DNA from: TMP-7 sp038212445
GTDB taxonomy: Bacteria; Acidobacteriota; Terriglobia; Bryobacterales; Bryobacteraceae
Direction of reading: 5' to 3'
Assembly: GCA_038212445.1 (NCBI GenBank)
Contig: JBBQUM010000020.1
Span: forward strand, 1-64,000
Length of the DNA stretch: 64,000 nucleotides
Below are positions 16,726-26,237 of this stretch, piece by piece. The notes beneath the pieces are model-generated. The model saw only the letters and a program-made list of their open reading frames with translations, was not told the origin of the DNA and did not search any database. Each line of letters starts with the position of its first letter. Within the stretch, counting starts at the first letter, position 1. The position numbers and the translations under genes are program-made.

Positions 16726-17670
16726 TTGATCGTGGACCTGAGGACGCCGGACTTCGAACTCCTGTCAAGTTCCTCCACTCGGGAGAGGGCTTGGGCGCTA
16801 GGACGTGGTGCTGCGGCAAATCTCTCTCTTGTCCTACTATTTGTCGCGATGTCGCTTAAGACACCCCGTTCAGAGCCAGTGCGACAGTTCAGGAGCGTCG
16901 CGATTGCATCGAGTGTCGACCGAGCGCCGCTCGTCAGAAGGCCGTTGGCCCCTCGATCGCCGGCGCCACCACAACAGCCGATACCCACAGTCGCAGCACC
17001 TTCGCAGGAACCGGCCCAGTTGCCGCCGCCGACCCATTCCGTGCCCTCCGTGATTGGCGAGCCACTGCCGGCGGTCGTCGTTCCGGTGCTTGAAGTAAAC
17101 CCGCTCCCCAAACCGGTAGCCCCGCCGGTAGTTACCGGAACGTTCGCCTCCGTTGCCGTCCTGCAGACGAGCCGGAACAAAGAGATGCCTATCACCAGAG
17201 ATGCGGGTTTCGGAACACAACCCGGACCGGTGTACTCTCGCGCTGCGGGCACTGTCCGGTTAGGCGGATTCGGCGCTTCGAGCGCTCCCGTGTCAGGCGT
17301 CGTCGCGCAGCCACGTGCGATAACCGCGGCCGGATTTGACAGCATTGCCCCAGGCGATCACAGATCGAAGGGAACACCGCTCCCGCAATCCGCTGCTGTT
17401 CGAAAGGCTGTTCAGATACTCCGAAAACCGAAGCCGGAATACACTGACGAGGCCCGGAGACTAAAGCTTGAGGGCGAGGTGTGGCTGAGAGTCGTGTTCA
17501 GTGCTGATGGCAGCCTCAAGATTCTGCGTGTAGAACGGTCACTTGGTCACGGCCTCGACGAGAGCGCCACGCTAGCTGTTTCACAGATCCGGTTTCAGCC
17601 GGCCGAGGAAGATGGACAGGCGGTGGACGAGGCGGCTACGATCCGAGTCCAATTCCAACTGGCAAATTGA
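16726..17670 (+). CDS. TonB-family energy-transducing protein
   Basis: 314 residues. A single membrane helix near residues 30-47 (AANLSLVLLFVAMSL) is followed by a long Pro-rich linker typical of TonB proteins. The C-terminal TonB fold covers residues about 225-314 (KPKPEYTDEARRLKLEGEVW, VERSLGHGLDESA, IRFQPAEEDG). It would span the periplasm and energise outer-membrane receptors such as the one at 37957. The start is TTG at 16726 directly after the previous TGA, or the in-frame GTG at 16732; no strong ribosome site is visible. Confidence 0.82.
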   Translation: MIVDLRTPDFELLSSSSTRERAWALGRGAAANLSLVLLFVAMSLKTPRSEPVRQFRSVAIASSVDRAPLVRRPLAPRSPAPPQQPIPTVAAPSQEPAQLPPPTHSVPSVIGEPLPAVVVPVLEVNPLPKPVAPPVVTGTFASVAVLQTSRNKEMPITRDAGFGTQPGPVYSRAAGTVRLGGFGASSAPVSGVVAQPRAITAAGFDSIAPGDHRSKGTPLPQSAAVRKAVQILRKPKPEYTDEARRLKLEGEVWLRVVFSADGSLKILRVERSLGHGLDESATLAVSQIRFQPAEEDGQAVDEAATIRVQFQLAN

Positions 17671-17708
17671 GCACGTCATTCAACCTAAGGATCACCCAGC
17701 AACATCCA

Positions 17709-18044
17709 ATGAAATGTCCCAAGTGCAGTTCAGAAAACGTGCGGCCTGCCGCCGCTCGCTGGTCGGACTGGCTGAGCAGTGGCGTCGAGGCTCCCTGGCG
17801 TTGCCGGCAGTGCCGGACTCGCTTCGGCGCCGCGATACCCGGCGATGAAAATTCAACGGCAAAGAAGCGTCCCCATCGACATGCGCGGCGTTTGACACCG
17901 GGACGGCGTCAACGAATCACGGAGGCCTTGATCGTCTGCGTGGCGCTGCTCATTTTCCTGATATTCCTCCGATATCTCTCCCGCGAGGGTGCCTCATCGA
18001 ATGAAGGCCTCGTCCTAACTTCTTCGAGCGCACGAAACGCCTGA
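17709..18044 (+). CDS. Small zinc-ribbon membrane protein
   Basis: 111 residues. CPKCSSENV (residues 3-11) and CRQCRTRFG (about 31-39) form a zinc ribbon; a basic stretch (KKRPHRHARRLTPGRRQR) and one membrane helix follow (ALIVCVALLIFLIFLRYL). The frame is open from 17667, but the ATG at 17709 puts the zinc ribbon at the N-terminus as in related small acidobacterial proteins. It is the last gene of the FecR, M48-like, TonB run and converges on the putative glycosidase gene. Function unknown. Confidence 0.65.
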   Translation: MKCPKCSSENVRPAAARWSDWLSSGVEAPWRCRQCRTRFGAAIPGDENSTAKKRPHRHARRLTPGRRQRITEALIVCVALLIFLIFLRYLSREGASSNEGLVLTSSSARNA

Positions 18045-18049
18045 CCGAA

Positions 18050-20266
18050 TCATTCGATCACGATCACTTCATGATCGAGTACTGACCCAATCGACACCTC
18101 GGCCCATCCTCCGTCAAGTCGGGAAATCGCCGGTCGCTTGGAGACCAGCAGCCTGCATTGTCCCCGGTGAACATCCGGCGGCAACTTCACCCGCAATCGC
18201 ATCGGGCCGACGGCTACCGGCTCGTCCACTGGACCCCAGCCTGTCCCGGTTAGATTGACCACGTGCACCACCACCCTTGCTGTCTGTGTGTAAGCGCTGC
18301 AATCGAAGACGCCAGGGCCCGACAACTGAACCGGTAGAGGGTCATTGGCAGCCCACCGGACGAGGTTCGCCATCAGGCGCGCGTAATCGGGCAGATTCTC
18401 GCGAGCATACCGGCGATCGATGTCGGCCGGCAGGTACGCGACGCGCCCTTTAATCACCGCGGCTGGAATTGTCGTAGAAGGCTGCCGCATCCAGGCGGTC
18501 TCGGGTGGATAGATTGGGAACGGCGGGATGAGAGTCATCGGCACTGACGTTCCAGTTTCGACTCTGAGACCGCCCAACATCCCGCCGAACGGCAGAATAT
18601 CCGTCTTCTCAAAACCCTCGAGAATCCGGTGTCGTGTGCCGGACGGACGCGGTTCGCTGCCAGCCTTCGGTCCCCACACCCCCGCCCGCAACTCCGGACT
18701 GAGCCGCAAATAAGTATGTTGCGACTGTCCCGCCCAGTCCTTCTCCGCTCCCGCCTTATCCACCGCGTGAGCTCCAAACAATTCGGCTAGCGCAAAGTCA
18801 GGACGCGCATCGCCAAACTCGTTGTACAAGCTAGTGACACCGGTGGCGATCACGGCACCGCCGCCGGCAACAAATCGGCGAATCGACTCAGCCTGGGCGT
18901 CCGACATCGCCGCGATGTTGGGCAATATCAGCACTCGAAGCGTCTTCGACTCGCGTTCAACGTGGTCGATGTGCACCGGTACATAGGGAATGCGGGTTCG
19001 CATCAGCGCCTGCACAAATCCGCGATAAGGCGCGTCGGTGAGGTCCGATGCATGGTCGCGGCCGTAGTAATCGGTGTTTCGCTGTGACCAAACCACTCCC
19101 ACATTAGCCAGCGGCTTCCGATCCACCAGGTACTTCTCGTTCGCTTCCCACCACCGCATCACCGGCTCGGCCGTCTCATACATTCGCCGATCCTCATGGT
19201 AGGCGCCGATGTGGTGCCACCAGGGTTGAATGCCGCCGGCGATGCCCTCGATCATCCACATGCGCGCCTCCTCCGCAGGCTTACTCGCCACGCGGAAAGA
19301 CGACCTTCCCACCTGGTACATCGCCATGCTCTCGGGCGCGAGCTTGTCCCAACCCAGCACGCCGTGCACTAATTTCCCGGTGTCGGCGTTCTCCTGAAAG
19401 CCCGCGCCTCCACGGCTCTGGTGATCGAGGAACACCATCGGCGCCCGCTCCAGAATCGACTTGAAGTCACGGAAGGAGCGGCTCTGGGATGAGATGGACC
19501 CGCTGTTCATGCCAAACCAAAGGCAATCCGGGCCACCTGCCGCCTTGGTCGCCCGATTGTTCAGGTCCCACACCTCCAGCCGCCGCGCATAGTTCCAATC
19601 GATCCAGCGGCGGTATGTCGAATCGTCCCAATTGTGCTCGACGGGCAGAGCCTGTCCGCTGGTGTCGCGGAACGTGCGCGCGCAATTCTCGCAATAACAG
19701 ATGCTGTCCCGCGTGAGGCCGCTCCAGCTGTTGTCAGCGAAACCCTGCGGATGGCTTCGTTCAATAATCTCGGTGAGGATGGCGGGAAGATACTCGTCGT
19801 AGTATTTGCTGTTCACGCAGGTGATGTACTTGTCGGCGGCGCGATACGGCTCGCCTTTGCGGTCGCGTGTGAACCAGTCAGGGTGTGCCTTCAGGAAATC
19901 TTCACCGGCACGATTCGAATCCATGCGGGCGATGACAACCAGACCGTCGCTCTGGGCGGCTTTGGCCAACTGGCCGTAGAGGTCACGATCTTTCAGGAAC
20001 TCGGCGCGATGCTGGAGCGGGAACTTGCTGGGATAGTAGGCGACGATGCCGCCCGCGTTGATGATCACACCCTGAACACGAGTCCGCTTCCAGAAGTCAC
20101 GCCACCAGCCGATGTCGTAACGATCGGGGTCGAGTTCGGTAATATTTGTCTGTCCCCAGCGATAAGTGCGCCGGTACCAGGGGCCTGCCGCCGGCGCCGC
20201 GGCGCTACTTTGCGCGGATGCCATGGCGCCTCCGGCCGCAGCAAGAAAGTCACGTCGTTTGATCAT
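18050..20266 (-). CDS. Tat-exported putative glycoside hydrolase
   Basis: 738 residues. The Tat signal MIKRRDFLAAAGGAMASA is followed by a TIM-barrel-like region: WGQTNITELDPDRYDIGWWR, VQGVIINAGGIVAYYP, ARMDSNRAGEDFLKAHPDWF and ITEIIERSHPQGFADNSWSG. Near residue 460 there is a GH42 beta-galactosidase trimerisation-like region (LRVLILPNIAAMSDAQAESI and FVAGGGAVIATGVTS). The arrangement matches uncharacterised alpha-amylase/GH42-like proteins in Acidobacteriota and Planctomycetota; the substrate is unknown. It is a single gene, divergent from aceB, and ends 6 bases from the convergent zinc-ribbon gene. Confidence 0.7.
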   Translation of the reverse strand: MIKRRDFLAAAGGAMASAQSSAAAPAAGPWYRRTYRWGQTNITELDPDRYDIGWWRDFWKRTRVQGVIINAGGIVAYYPSKFPLQHRAEFLKDRDLYGQLAKAAQSDGLVVIARMDSNRAGEDFLKAHPDWFTRDRKGEPYRAADKYITCVNSKYYDEYLPAILTEIIERSHPQGFADNSWSGLTRDSICYCENCARTFRDTSGQALPVEHNWDDSTYRRWIDWNYARRLEVWDLNNRATKAAGGPDCLWFGMNSGSISSQSRSFRDFKSILERAPMVFLDHQSRGGAGFQENADTGKLVHGVLGWDKLAPESMAMYQVGRSSFRVASKPAEEARMWMIEGIAGGIQPWWHHIGAYHEDRRMYETAEPVMRWWEANEKYLVDRKPLANVGVVWSQRNTDYYGRDHASDLTDAPYRGFVQALMRTRIPYVPVHIDHVERESKTLRVLILPNIAAMSDAQAESIRRFVAGGGAVIATGVTSLYNEFGDARPDFALAELFGAHAVDKAGAEKDWAGQSQHTYLRLSPELRAGVWGPKAGSEPRPSGTRHRILEGFEKTDILPFGGMLGGLRVETGTSVPMTLIPPFPIYPPETAWMRQPSTTIPAAVIKGRVAYLPADIDRRYARENLPDYARLMANLVRWAANDPLPVQLSGPGVFDCSAYTQTARVVVHVVNLTGTGWGPVDEPVAVGPMRLRVKLPPDVHRGQCRLLVSKRPAISRLDGGWAEVSIGSVLDHEVIVIE

Positions 20267-20337
20267 GATTCAGTTGGGCCGCCGCCCGGCCACTCCTAGA
20301 ATATGTATTTCCCGGAATAGAATTGGAGTTACCCATC

Positions 20338-21921
20338 ATGACCTCACCCGACGGCGTCCAGATTCTTCCCCACTCGCCCGCGTCCTACGAGGCGATTCTC
20401 TCGAGCGAGGCGCTCGCATTCATCGCCGGGCTGGCGCGACGCTTCGAGACCCGCCGGCGTGAACTGGTGGCGCAGCGTCACGAACGCCAGCACTCACTCG
20501 ACGCCGGGGTGCTGCCGCAATTTCTTTCCGAAACTGCGTCGATCCGTGCAAGCAACTGGACGGTGGCGCCCGTCCCGCCTCCTCTGCTTGACCGGCGTGT
20601 CGAGATCACCGGACCCGTGGAGCGCAAGATGATCATCAATGCGCTCAACTCCGGCGCCAGCGTCTTCATGGCGGATTTCGAGGACTCGAATTCGCCCACC
20701 TGGGCCAATGCCGTGGAGGGCCAGATCAACCTGCGCGACGCGATTCGACGCACCATCGAATTCCGCAATCCGGATGGCCGCGAATACCGGCTGAACGAGA
20801 AGACGGCAGTGCTGCTGGTTCGTCCGCGCGGCTGGCACCTGATAGAGAAGCATGTGCTTGTTGACGGCAGCCCGATCTCAGGCTCACTGTTCGACTTCGG
20901 GCTTTACTTCTTCCACAACGCGAAGGAACTGCTCGCGCGCGGCGCGGGTCCTTACTTCTACTTGCCTAAGATGGAGAGCCATCTTGAAGCGCGTCTTTGG
21001 AATGACGTGTTCCGTTTCAGCCAGGAGCAACTTGGAGTCCCGCAAGGCAGCATCCGCGCCACGGTGTTGATCGAAACGATTCTTGCGGCGTTCGAAATGG
21101 ATGAGATCCTGTACGAATTGCGGGATCATTCAGCCGGCCTGAACTGCGGGCGCTGGGATTACATTTTCAGCTTCATCAAGAAGTTCAGCGCGCGGCCGGA
21201 TTTCATTCTGCCCGATCGCGCCCAGGTGACGATGGACCGCGCTTTCCTCGAAGCGTACGTCCGCCTGCTGATCCAGACTTGCCACCGGCGGGGTATCCAC
21301 GCAATGGGCGGGATGGCCGCGCAGATCCCGATCAAGAACGATCCGGCTGCCAATGAGCAGGCTCTCGAAAAGGTGCGTCAGGATAAATTGCGCGAAGTAC
21401 GCGCCGGGCACGACGGCACCTGGGTAGCGCATCCGGGTCTGGTGTCGATCGCCAAACAGATCTTCGACGAGTACATGCCTGGTCCGAATCAGATCTCCCG
21501 GCAGACGGATGCGCAGGTGACTGCTGTCGACCTGCTCAAGGTGCACGAGGGGACGCGCACTGAAGCGGGACTGCGGCTTAACATCAACGTCGGCATACAG
21601 TACCTGGAGGCATGGCTGGGCGGCAATGGCTGCGTGCCGATCAACAACCTGATGGAAGATGCGGCCACGGCCGAAATCTCGCGCGCTCAGGTGTGGCAGT
21701 GGGTCCGCCACGGGGCCAAACTCGACGACGGGCGCAAGGTGGATGCCGACATGGTTCGGCGCACGATCGCCGAGGAACTCAATAAACTCGCAGTGCTGGT
21801 TGGTCAACCTCGTTTCGAAGCCGGCCATTTCGTCAAGGCGGGAGAAATCTTCGAGCAAATGATGACCAGTCCGGAGTTTACAGAGTTCCTGACGCTACCG
21901 GCTTACGAGTACATCGCCTGA
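20338..21921 (+). CDS. aceB: Malate synthase A
   Basis: 527 residues. It condenses glyoxylate and acetyl-CoA to malate in the glyoxylate bypass. Visible family motifs are NALNSGASVFMADFEDSNSP (about 100-120), GPYFYLPKMESHLEARLWND, HAMGGMAAQIPIKNDP and WVAHPGLVSIAKQIFDEYMP. Length is normal for the A isoform. The frame opens at a TTG at 20323, but the ATG at 20338 is the likely start. Isocitrate lyase is not in the window. The ThuA-like gene follows after 5 bases and may be co-transcribed. Confidence 0.95.
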   Translation: MTSPDGVQILPHSPASYEAILSSEALAFIAGLARRFETRRRELVAQRHERQHSLDAGVLPQFLSETASIRASNWTVAPVPPPLLDRRVEITGPVERKMIINALNSGASVFMADFEDSNSPTWANAVEGQINLRDAIRRTIEFRNPDGREYRLNEKTAVLLVRPRGWHLIEKHVLVDGSPISGSLFDFGLYFFHNAKELLARGAGPYFYLPKMESHLEARLWNDVFRFSQEQLGVPQGSIRATVLIETILAAFEMDEILYELRDHSAGLNCGRWDYIFSFIKKFSARPDFILPDRAQVTMDRAFLEAYVRLLIQTCHRRGIHAMGGMAAQIPIKNDPAANEQALEKVRQDKLREVRAGHDGTWVAHPGLVSIAKQIFDEYMPGPNQISRQTDAQVTAVDLLKVHEGTRTEAGLRLNINVGIQYLEAWLGGNGCVPINNLMEDAATAEISRAQVWQWVRHGAKLDDGRKVDADMVRRTIAEELNKLAVLVGQPRFEAGHFVKAGEIFEQMMTSPEFTEFLTLPAYEYIA

Positions 21922-21926
21922 AAGAC

Positions 21927-22724
21927 ATGACGCGTTGGATTGTTTTTCTCGCCTTTACCGGTTTGTTCGCGCAATCGCCTCCGCCCCGGAAGAGATTGCT
22001 CGTGATTGGTGAAGAGAAAGGCTACCGTCACGAGGCGATTTCTCATGCGATGGCGACCATTGAGAGACTGGGGCGCGAGACCGGAGCCTGGGATACGTAT
22101 ATCCGGACCGACACCGAGCCGCTGACCAAGAAGAAGCTCGAATACAACGCGAAAAATCTCAACGACTTCGACGCGGTGCTGTTCTATACCGGCGGCACGC
22201 TCGAACTGGACGACCAACAGAAGGCCGATTTTCTCTCTTTTGTGCATGACGACGGCAAGGGATTCATCGGAGTGCACAGCGCGACCATCACATTCACCAA
22301 ATGGCCCGCCTACGGAGAGATGCTGGGCGGCTACTTTGATGAACATCCCTGGGGCACTTTCGATGCTCCCATAATGGTGGAGGATCCGGCGTTCCCCGGC
22401 ATGGTGAAATGGCCGGCCGCGTTCACGTTGAACGACGAGATCTACCAGATCAAGAATTTTTCGCGCGACGGCACCAGGGTGCTGATGCGTTTGGATGCGA
22501 GCAAACTGGATTTGGCTAACCCAAAGGTCCATATCACGAACCGAGATTTTCCGGTCACCTGGGCAAAGATGTACGGCAAGGGCCGCGTTTTCTACTCCAC
22601 GCTCGGTCACGTGGATTCGAACTGGGACAAGCCTGAGATGCAACAGATGTTCGTGGAAGCGATCAAGTGGGCGCTGCAACTGGTGGACGCTGACGTTACT
22701 CCACGGCCGCTCACCCACGACTAG
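21927..22724 (+). CDS. Exported ThuA-domain protein
   Basis: 265 residues. A short signal peptide (about residues 1-16, ending LFAQ) is followed by one ThuA domain, a glutamine-amidotransferase-like fold: KRLLVIGEEKGYRHEAI, FDAVLFYTGGTLELDD, GKGFIGVHSATITF, YGEMLGGYFDEHP and GKGRVFYSTLGHVDS. ThuA-like proteins are linked to sugar use, and many in this phylum are exported with unknown substrate. It overlaps the convergent rlmA gene by 4 bases. Confidence 0.85.
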   Translation: MTRWIVFLAFTGLFAQSPPPRKRLLVIGEEKGYRHEAISHAMATIERLGRETGAWDTYIRTDTEPLTKKKLEYNAKNLNDFDAVLFYTGGTLELDDQQKADFLSFVHDDGKGFIGVHSATITFTKWPAYGEMLGGYFDEHPWGTFDAPIMVEDPAFPGMVKWPAAFTLNDEIYQIKNFSRDGTRVLMRLDASKLDLANPKVHITNRDFPVTWAKMYGKGRVFYSTLGHVDSNWDKPEMQQMFVEAIKWALQLVDADVTPRPLTHD

Positions 22725-23491
22725 CCCGGACGGAACATTAACAGGTCCAGGCTAAACGTGACGCGCGTGGCCGTGGCCGGTTTGGGCTGCATGGGACGGT
22801 AGATCGAATGCAGCACATCCTCGACGGCGGCGGCATCGAGATCCGCAAAGGTAGTCGCACGGCGCTGACCGGCGAGCGCGAAATGCGGTCCGAAGTCCTC
22901 AATGGTTCGGGCAACGCGGTCGCGTCCGGCGCCGCGCAACTCAATGAGATCCTCGGGCGCAGGTAGCGCCACCAGCAGCCTGCCGTCGTCGCGGAGGACG
23001 CGGCGGAATTCCGAGGGGTTCATGCGCGCCGTGATCGACTGGACGATGGAGAACGAGTGGTCCGCGTACGGAACCATGCGGTCGGCATTGCCGACAATCC
23101 ACTGGCAATCCGGATAGCGCCTGGCGGCCGCGTCGACTGCGGGGATCGAGATGTCGATGCCATGGCCGCTGAAGCCCGCGCGTTCCGAAAGCGTAGCGAG
23201 GTAGAAGCCGTCGCCGCAGCCGGCATCGAGTACAACATCGCGGTTAGACGCCCCCAGGATTTCTCCGATGGCGTCAAGCAGCGGCGCCGTCACGCCCCGA
23301 TCGTGCAACCGCCGTCTGGCCGCGACAGCCACCCCCGAATCGCCCGGCTGTTTGGAACGCCGCTCCTGGGGTTGAAGTAGATTTACGTAGCCGCTACGCG
23401 CGACATCGAAGGAGTGTCCACGTTCACAGGTGAACCGAATGCCGTCTCGCACGAGCGCCAGATGGCAGTCGCGAACGGGACAGAGGAGCAT
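22721..23491 (-). CDS. rlmA: RlmA-family 23S rRNA guanine-N1 methyltransferase
   Basis: 256 residues. The N-terminal zinc-binding module is CPVRDCHLAL...CERGHSFDVARSGYVNLL (residues 4-39), the RlmA hallmark. The SAM-binding domain has VVLDAGCGDGFYLATLSE, then GIDISIPAVDAAARRYP and QSITARMNPSEFRRVLR. Family members methylate a guanine in the peptide-exit-tunnel region of 23S rRNA (G745 or G748); which one cannot be told here. The start at 23491 places the zinc module at the N-terminus. It lies between two plus-strand genes and is probably a single transcript. Confidence 0.85.
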   Translation of the reverse strand: MLLCPVRDCHLALVRDGIRFTCERGHSFDVARSGYVNLLQPQERRSKQPGDSGVAVAARRRLHDRGVTAPLLDAIGEILGASNRDVVLDAGCGDGFYLATLSERAGFSGHGIDISIPAVDAAARRYPDCQWIVGNADRMVPYADHSFSIVQSITARMNPSEFRRVLRDDGRLLVALPAPEDLIELRGAGRDRVARTIEDFGPHFALAGQRRATTFADLDAAAVEDVLHSIYRPMQPKPATATRVTFSLDLLMFRPG

Positions 23492-23556
23492 GCGTCGAGT
23501 GTAGCGAAGGCGTGTGCGGTTAGACCAGTCCGCCGCCGACGTACCATGGAGGCAGG

Positions 23557-24789
23557 CTGGACCCGCGCACTCTCACCCCCGACGCACGTCTGCTGCTACT
23601 GACGCGATTTGTCCGCCTGTTCGCCTACGGTGCGCTGTCGGTAGTCCTGGTGATCTACCTGACGGGCCTGGGCCTCAGTTCATCCCAAACCGGACTGCTA
23701 CTCACGTTGACGCTGCTGGGCGATACCCTCATTTCCCTGTGGCTCACCACACGAGCCGATCGCTTTGGACGTCGCCGCACTCTCATCGCCGGTGCGGCAC
23801 TGATGGTCGCAGCGGGCCTGACCTTTGCGCTCACGAGAAACTTTCTCTTCCTCGTGATCGCGGGCACGATTGGCGTGATCAGCCCCAGCGCAAACGAGGT
23901 GGGCCCGTTCTTGTCGATCGAACAGGCCGCGTTATCGCACGTCATCCCGGACCGCTTTCGCACTAACGTCTTTGCGTGGTACACGCTGTTTGGCGCGTTT
24001 GCCACCGCACTCGGATCGCTTGCGGCGGGTCTGATTTCGCAGGTCGCTCCGGCCGTATCGGGGGATCCGCTGCGGAGCGAACGGATGGTCGTGTTCCTAT
24101 ATGCAACCATCGGGCTGATTCTGCTAATCGCGTTCTCCCGACTATCGAAGGCCGCCGAGGTTGCGCAGGGTCCCGGAAGCAGCACAACGCCAGGATTGCT
24201 GGGACTTGGGGCTTCGCGCAACGTGGTGCTGAAACTCTCCGGCCTCTTTGCACTCGATTCATTCGGCGGCGGCTTCGTCGTGCAGAGCTTCGTCGCTTAT
24301 TGGTTTTACCTGCGATACCACGTGGAACCCGCAACGCTCGGAGGTATATTCTTTGGCGCGAATGTCTTTGCGGGCATCTCGGCCTTGATGGCGTCGAGGC
24401 TTGCATCGAAAATCGGCCTGGTGAGGACCATGGTCTTCACCCACCTGCCGTCGAACGTTCTGCTCATCCTGGTGCCCCTGATGCCAAACCTCGAGACTGC
24501 GACGATCGTCCTGCTCATCCGGTTCAGCATTAGCCAGATGGACGTGCCCACGCGACAGTCATACACGATGGCGATCGTCCGGCCTGAAGAGCGTTCCGCC
24601 GCAGCGGGCGTGACAGGCGTGGCGCGTACCACCGGTGCGGCACTCGCGCCACTGTTTGCGGGATTGTTATTCAGTTCCCCTGCGTTAATTAGCTGGCCCT
24701 TCTTCATTGCCGGCGCGTTGAAGATTGGCTACGATTTGTTGCTCTATCGCGCCTTTTCCACGCTTCGTGCTCCCGAGGAGCAATCCTAA
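23557..24789 (+). CDS. MFS transporter, apparent CTG start
   Basis: 410 residues with about twelve membrane helices; an MFS exporter of unknown substrate. The MFS loop motif is ADRFGRRRTLIAGAALM. The first helix (TRFVRLFAYGALSVVLVIYL) is already under way at the first ordinary start codon, GTG 23650, so translation must begin upstream. The frame is open from 23524 but has no ATG, GTG or TTG before 23650. CTG at 23557 gives LDPRTLTPDARLLLLTRF and has GGAGG (23548-23552) at ideal spacing, so a CTG start is the best reading. The 3-prime end overlaps the convergent SagB-type gene by 4 bases. Confidence 0.82.
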   Translation: MDPRTLTPDARLLLLTRFVRLFAYGALSVVLVIYLTGLGLSSSQTGLLLTLTLLGDTLISLWLTTRADRFGRRRTLIAGAALMVAAGLTFALTRNFLFLVIAGTIGVISPSANEVGPFLSIEQAALSHVIPDRFRTNVFAWYTLFGAFATALGSLAAGLISQVAPAVSGDPLRSERMVVFLYATIGLILLIAFSRLSKAAEVAQGPGSSTTPGLLGLGASRNVVLKLSGLFALDSFGGGFVVQSFVAYWFYLRYHVEPATLGGIFFGANVFAGISALMASRLASKIGLVRTMVFTHLPSNVLLILVPLMPNLETATIVLLIRFSISQMDVPTRQSYTMAIVRPEERSAAAGVTGVARTTGAALAPLFAGLLFSSPALISWPFFIAGALKIGYDLLLYRAFSTLRAPEEQS

Positions 24790-26225
24790 GCGTCGAGGCG
24801 AGGATCGCCGATCGGGTAGCCGACGGCGAAGTGATAGACCACTTGGTGCGAAGCGGGGAGGTGCAGGTACTCGTTGACGTCGTCGTCGAAAAAAGCGCCG
24901 ATCCCTGTGGCTCCAAGTCCTAACGAACCGGCGGCGAGATACAGCCTCTGCCCAATCGCTCCCGCTTCGAAGTGGACATACCGGTAGCCACGGTCGCCAA
25001 AGGTGCGGACGGCGCGCTCGATATCGGCGGCCATCGAGAACGCGACGCAGGCGTTGCCCGCCAGGTCCTGCCGCAGACTAAGCGCGGCAGCAATCACACG
25101 CTGATCGCCTGAACGAAGTGGCTCCAGGGAAGCCGTCGATGGCCAATAACGATACAGGCCCGGCTCGAGCCCTTGCACGCGATGCGCGTAGAGGTAGAGC
25201 TGGACGTAGCGCGTGGTCATGAAGTCAGCTTCGTAAGGCTGGTCGGTGGCAGAGAGGAGCGCCGCGAGGTGTTCGAGCGTGATCAGGCTGTCGCCGCCCC
25301 GGAAGTCGAGTGCGGAGCGTCGCGCGCGTACGGTCTCGCCGAAAGTCCGCGAGGACGACGAGGGAGGCGGCAGCTGAATGTCGCCTCCGCCGACCGGGGC
25401 AGCGTCTTCCGCGATTCCGCAGTAGATGGACCTTGTCGAAGCGTGAACAGCTTTAATCAGAGGACACTCGCCCTGGCGGTCGGAAATCACGTTCGGTGTG
25501 CCGCCGTACCAGACTCGTTCTCCCCCGGTAGATGGGGCGGGAACGCCTTCCTGCGTCAACCGCACCGTCAGCATTGGCCATTCGTCTTCGCTCAGGCCGA
25601 GCTCGTGCGCGACTTCATGATCGACGAAAGTGCCGCTGGCGAGACTACTCCAGCCCATCGCCTGGGCTGCCAGCGCCAGCGATTGCCACGCGTGGCCCGC
25701 GTCGAGTAAGCAATACCGGTAGGCGCGCTCGCTGTATTTCCACGCTTCTCGCCAGGCGATGGTGGTCAGCGACAGCGTAATGCCTGGAGCGAAGGCTCCC
25801 TGCGCACGCTGCTCTGCCATATGGGAGGACGGGCGGTAGTGATACAAGCCGTCCGGCCAATCCTTGAGTCCATAAGTTGAAAAGTGAACTTCGGTTGGAT
25901 GCAGATTCCCGGACGAAGGGTTGACGCGGAGAGCATAGCGGTGCGTCGTGTCCGCGACGCGCTTTGAGGCGCTGATGGCAGCTGAGTAAAAGAAGAGTTG
26001 TGAGAGTAGCTCGGGGCCATCGAGTTCAGGGGATGGAGCCCGGCCGCACAGGACATCGACGAGTGGAGACGTCAGATTGGGCGGGTCAGCAGGAAGGTCG
26101 AGAAGCGGGACGTTTTCGTAGTGCCGGAACGGGTCGGGCATATCGGCCCAATCGAGGGTATTCCGCGAGCGGCGTATGGAGTCAGGGCTATGCCGGGTCG
26201 CCTGGTGATACTCTCTCCAGCCCAT
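24786..26225 (-). CDS. Two-domain SagB/ThcOx-type nitroreductase
   Basis: 479 residues with two nitroreductase domains in tandem. The first (about 55-255) has ALRVNPSSGNLHPTEVHF and LLDAGHAWQSLALAAQAMGW; the second (about 285-475) has RRSALDFRGGDSLITLEHLA, HFEAGAIGQRLYLAAGSLG and VVYHFAVGYPIGDPR. SagB/ThcOx enzymes are FMN oxidases that convert azolines to azoles in some modified peptides, but most relatives are uncharacterised and no YcaO gene is visible here. The upstream zinc-ribbon gene ends 12 bases away and the radical SAM gene lies beyond it on the same strand, suggesting one operon. Confidence 0.85.
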   Translation of the reverse strand: MGWREYHQATRHSPDSIRRSRNTLDWADMPDPFRHYENVPLLDLPADPPNLTSPLVDVLCGRAPSPELDGPELLSQLFFYSAAISASKRVADTTHRYALRVNPSSGNLHPTEVHFSTYGLKDWPDGLYHYRPSSHMAEQRAQGAFAPGITLSLTTIAWREAWKYSERAYRYCLLDAGHAWQSLALAAQAMGWSSLASGTFVDHEVAHELGLSEDEWPMLTVRLTQEGVPAPSTGGERVWYGGTPNVISDRQGECPLIKAVHASTRSIYCGIAEDAAPVGGGDIQLPPPSSSSRTFGETVRARRSALDFRGGDSLITLEHLAALLSATDQPYEADFMTTRYVQLYLYAHRVQGLEPGLYRYWPSTASLEPLRSGDQRVIAAALSLRQDLAGNACVAFSMAADIERAVRTFGDRGYRYVHFEAGAIGQRLYLAAGSLGLGATGIGAFFDDDVNEYLHLPASHQVVYHFAVGYPIGDPRLDA

Positions 26226-26237
26226 TAGCGCTGAGTG

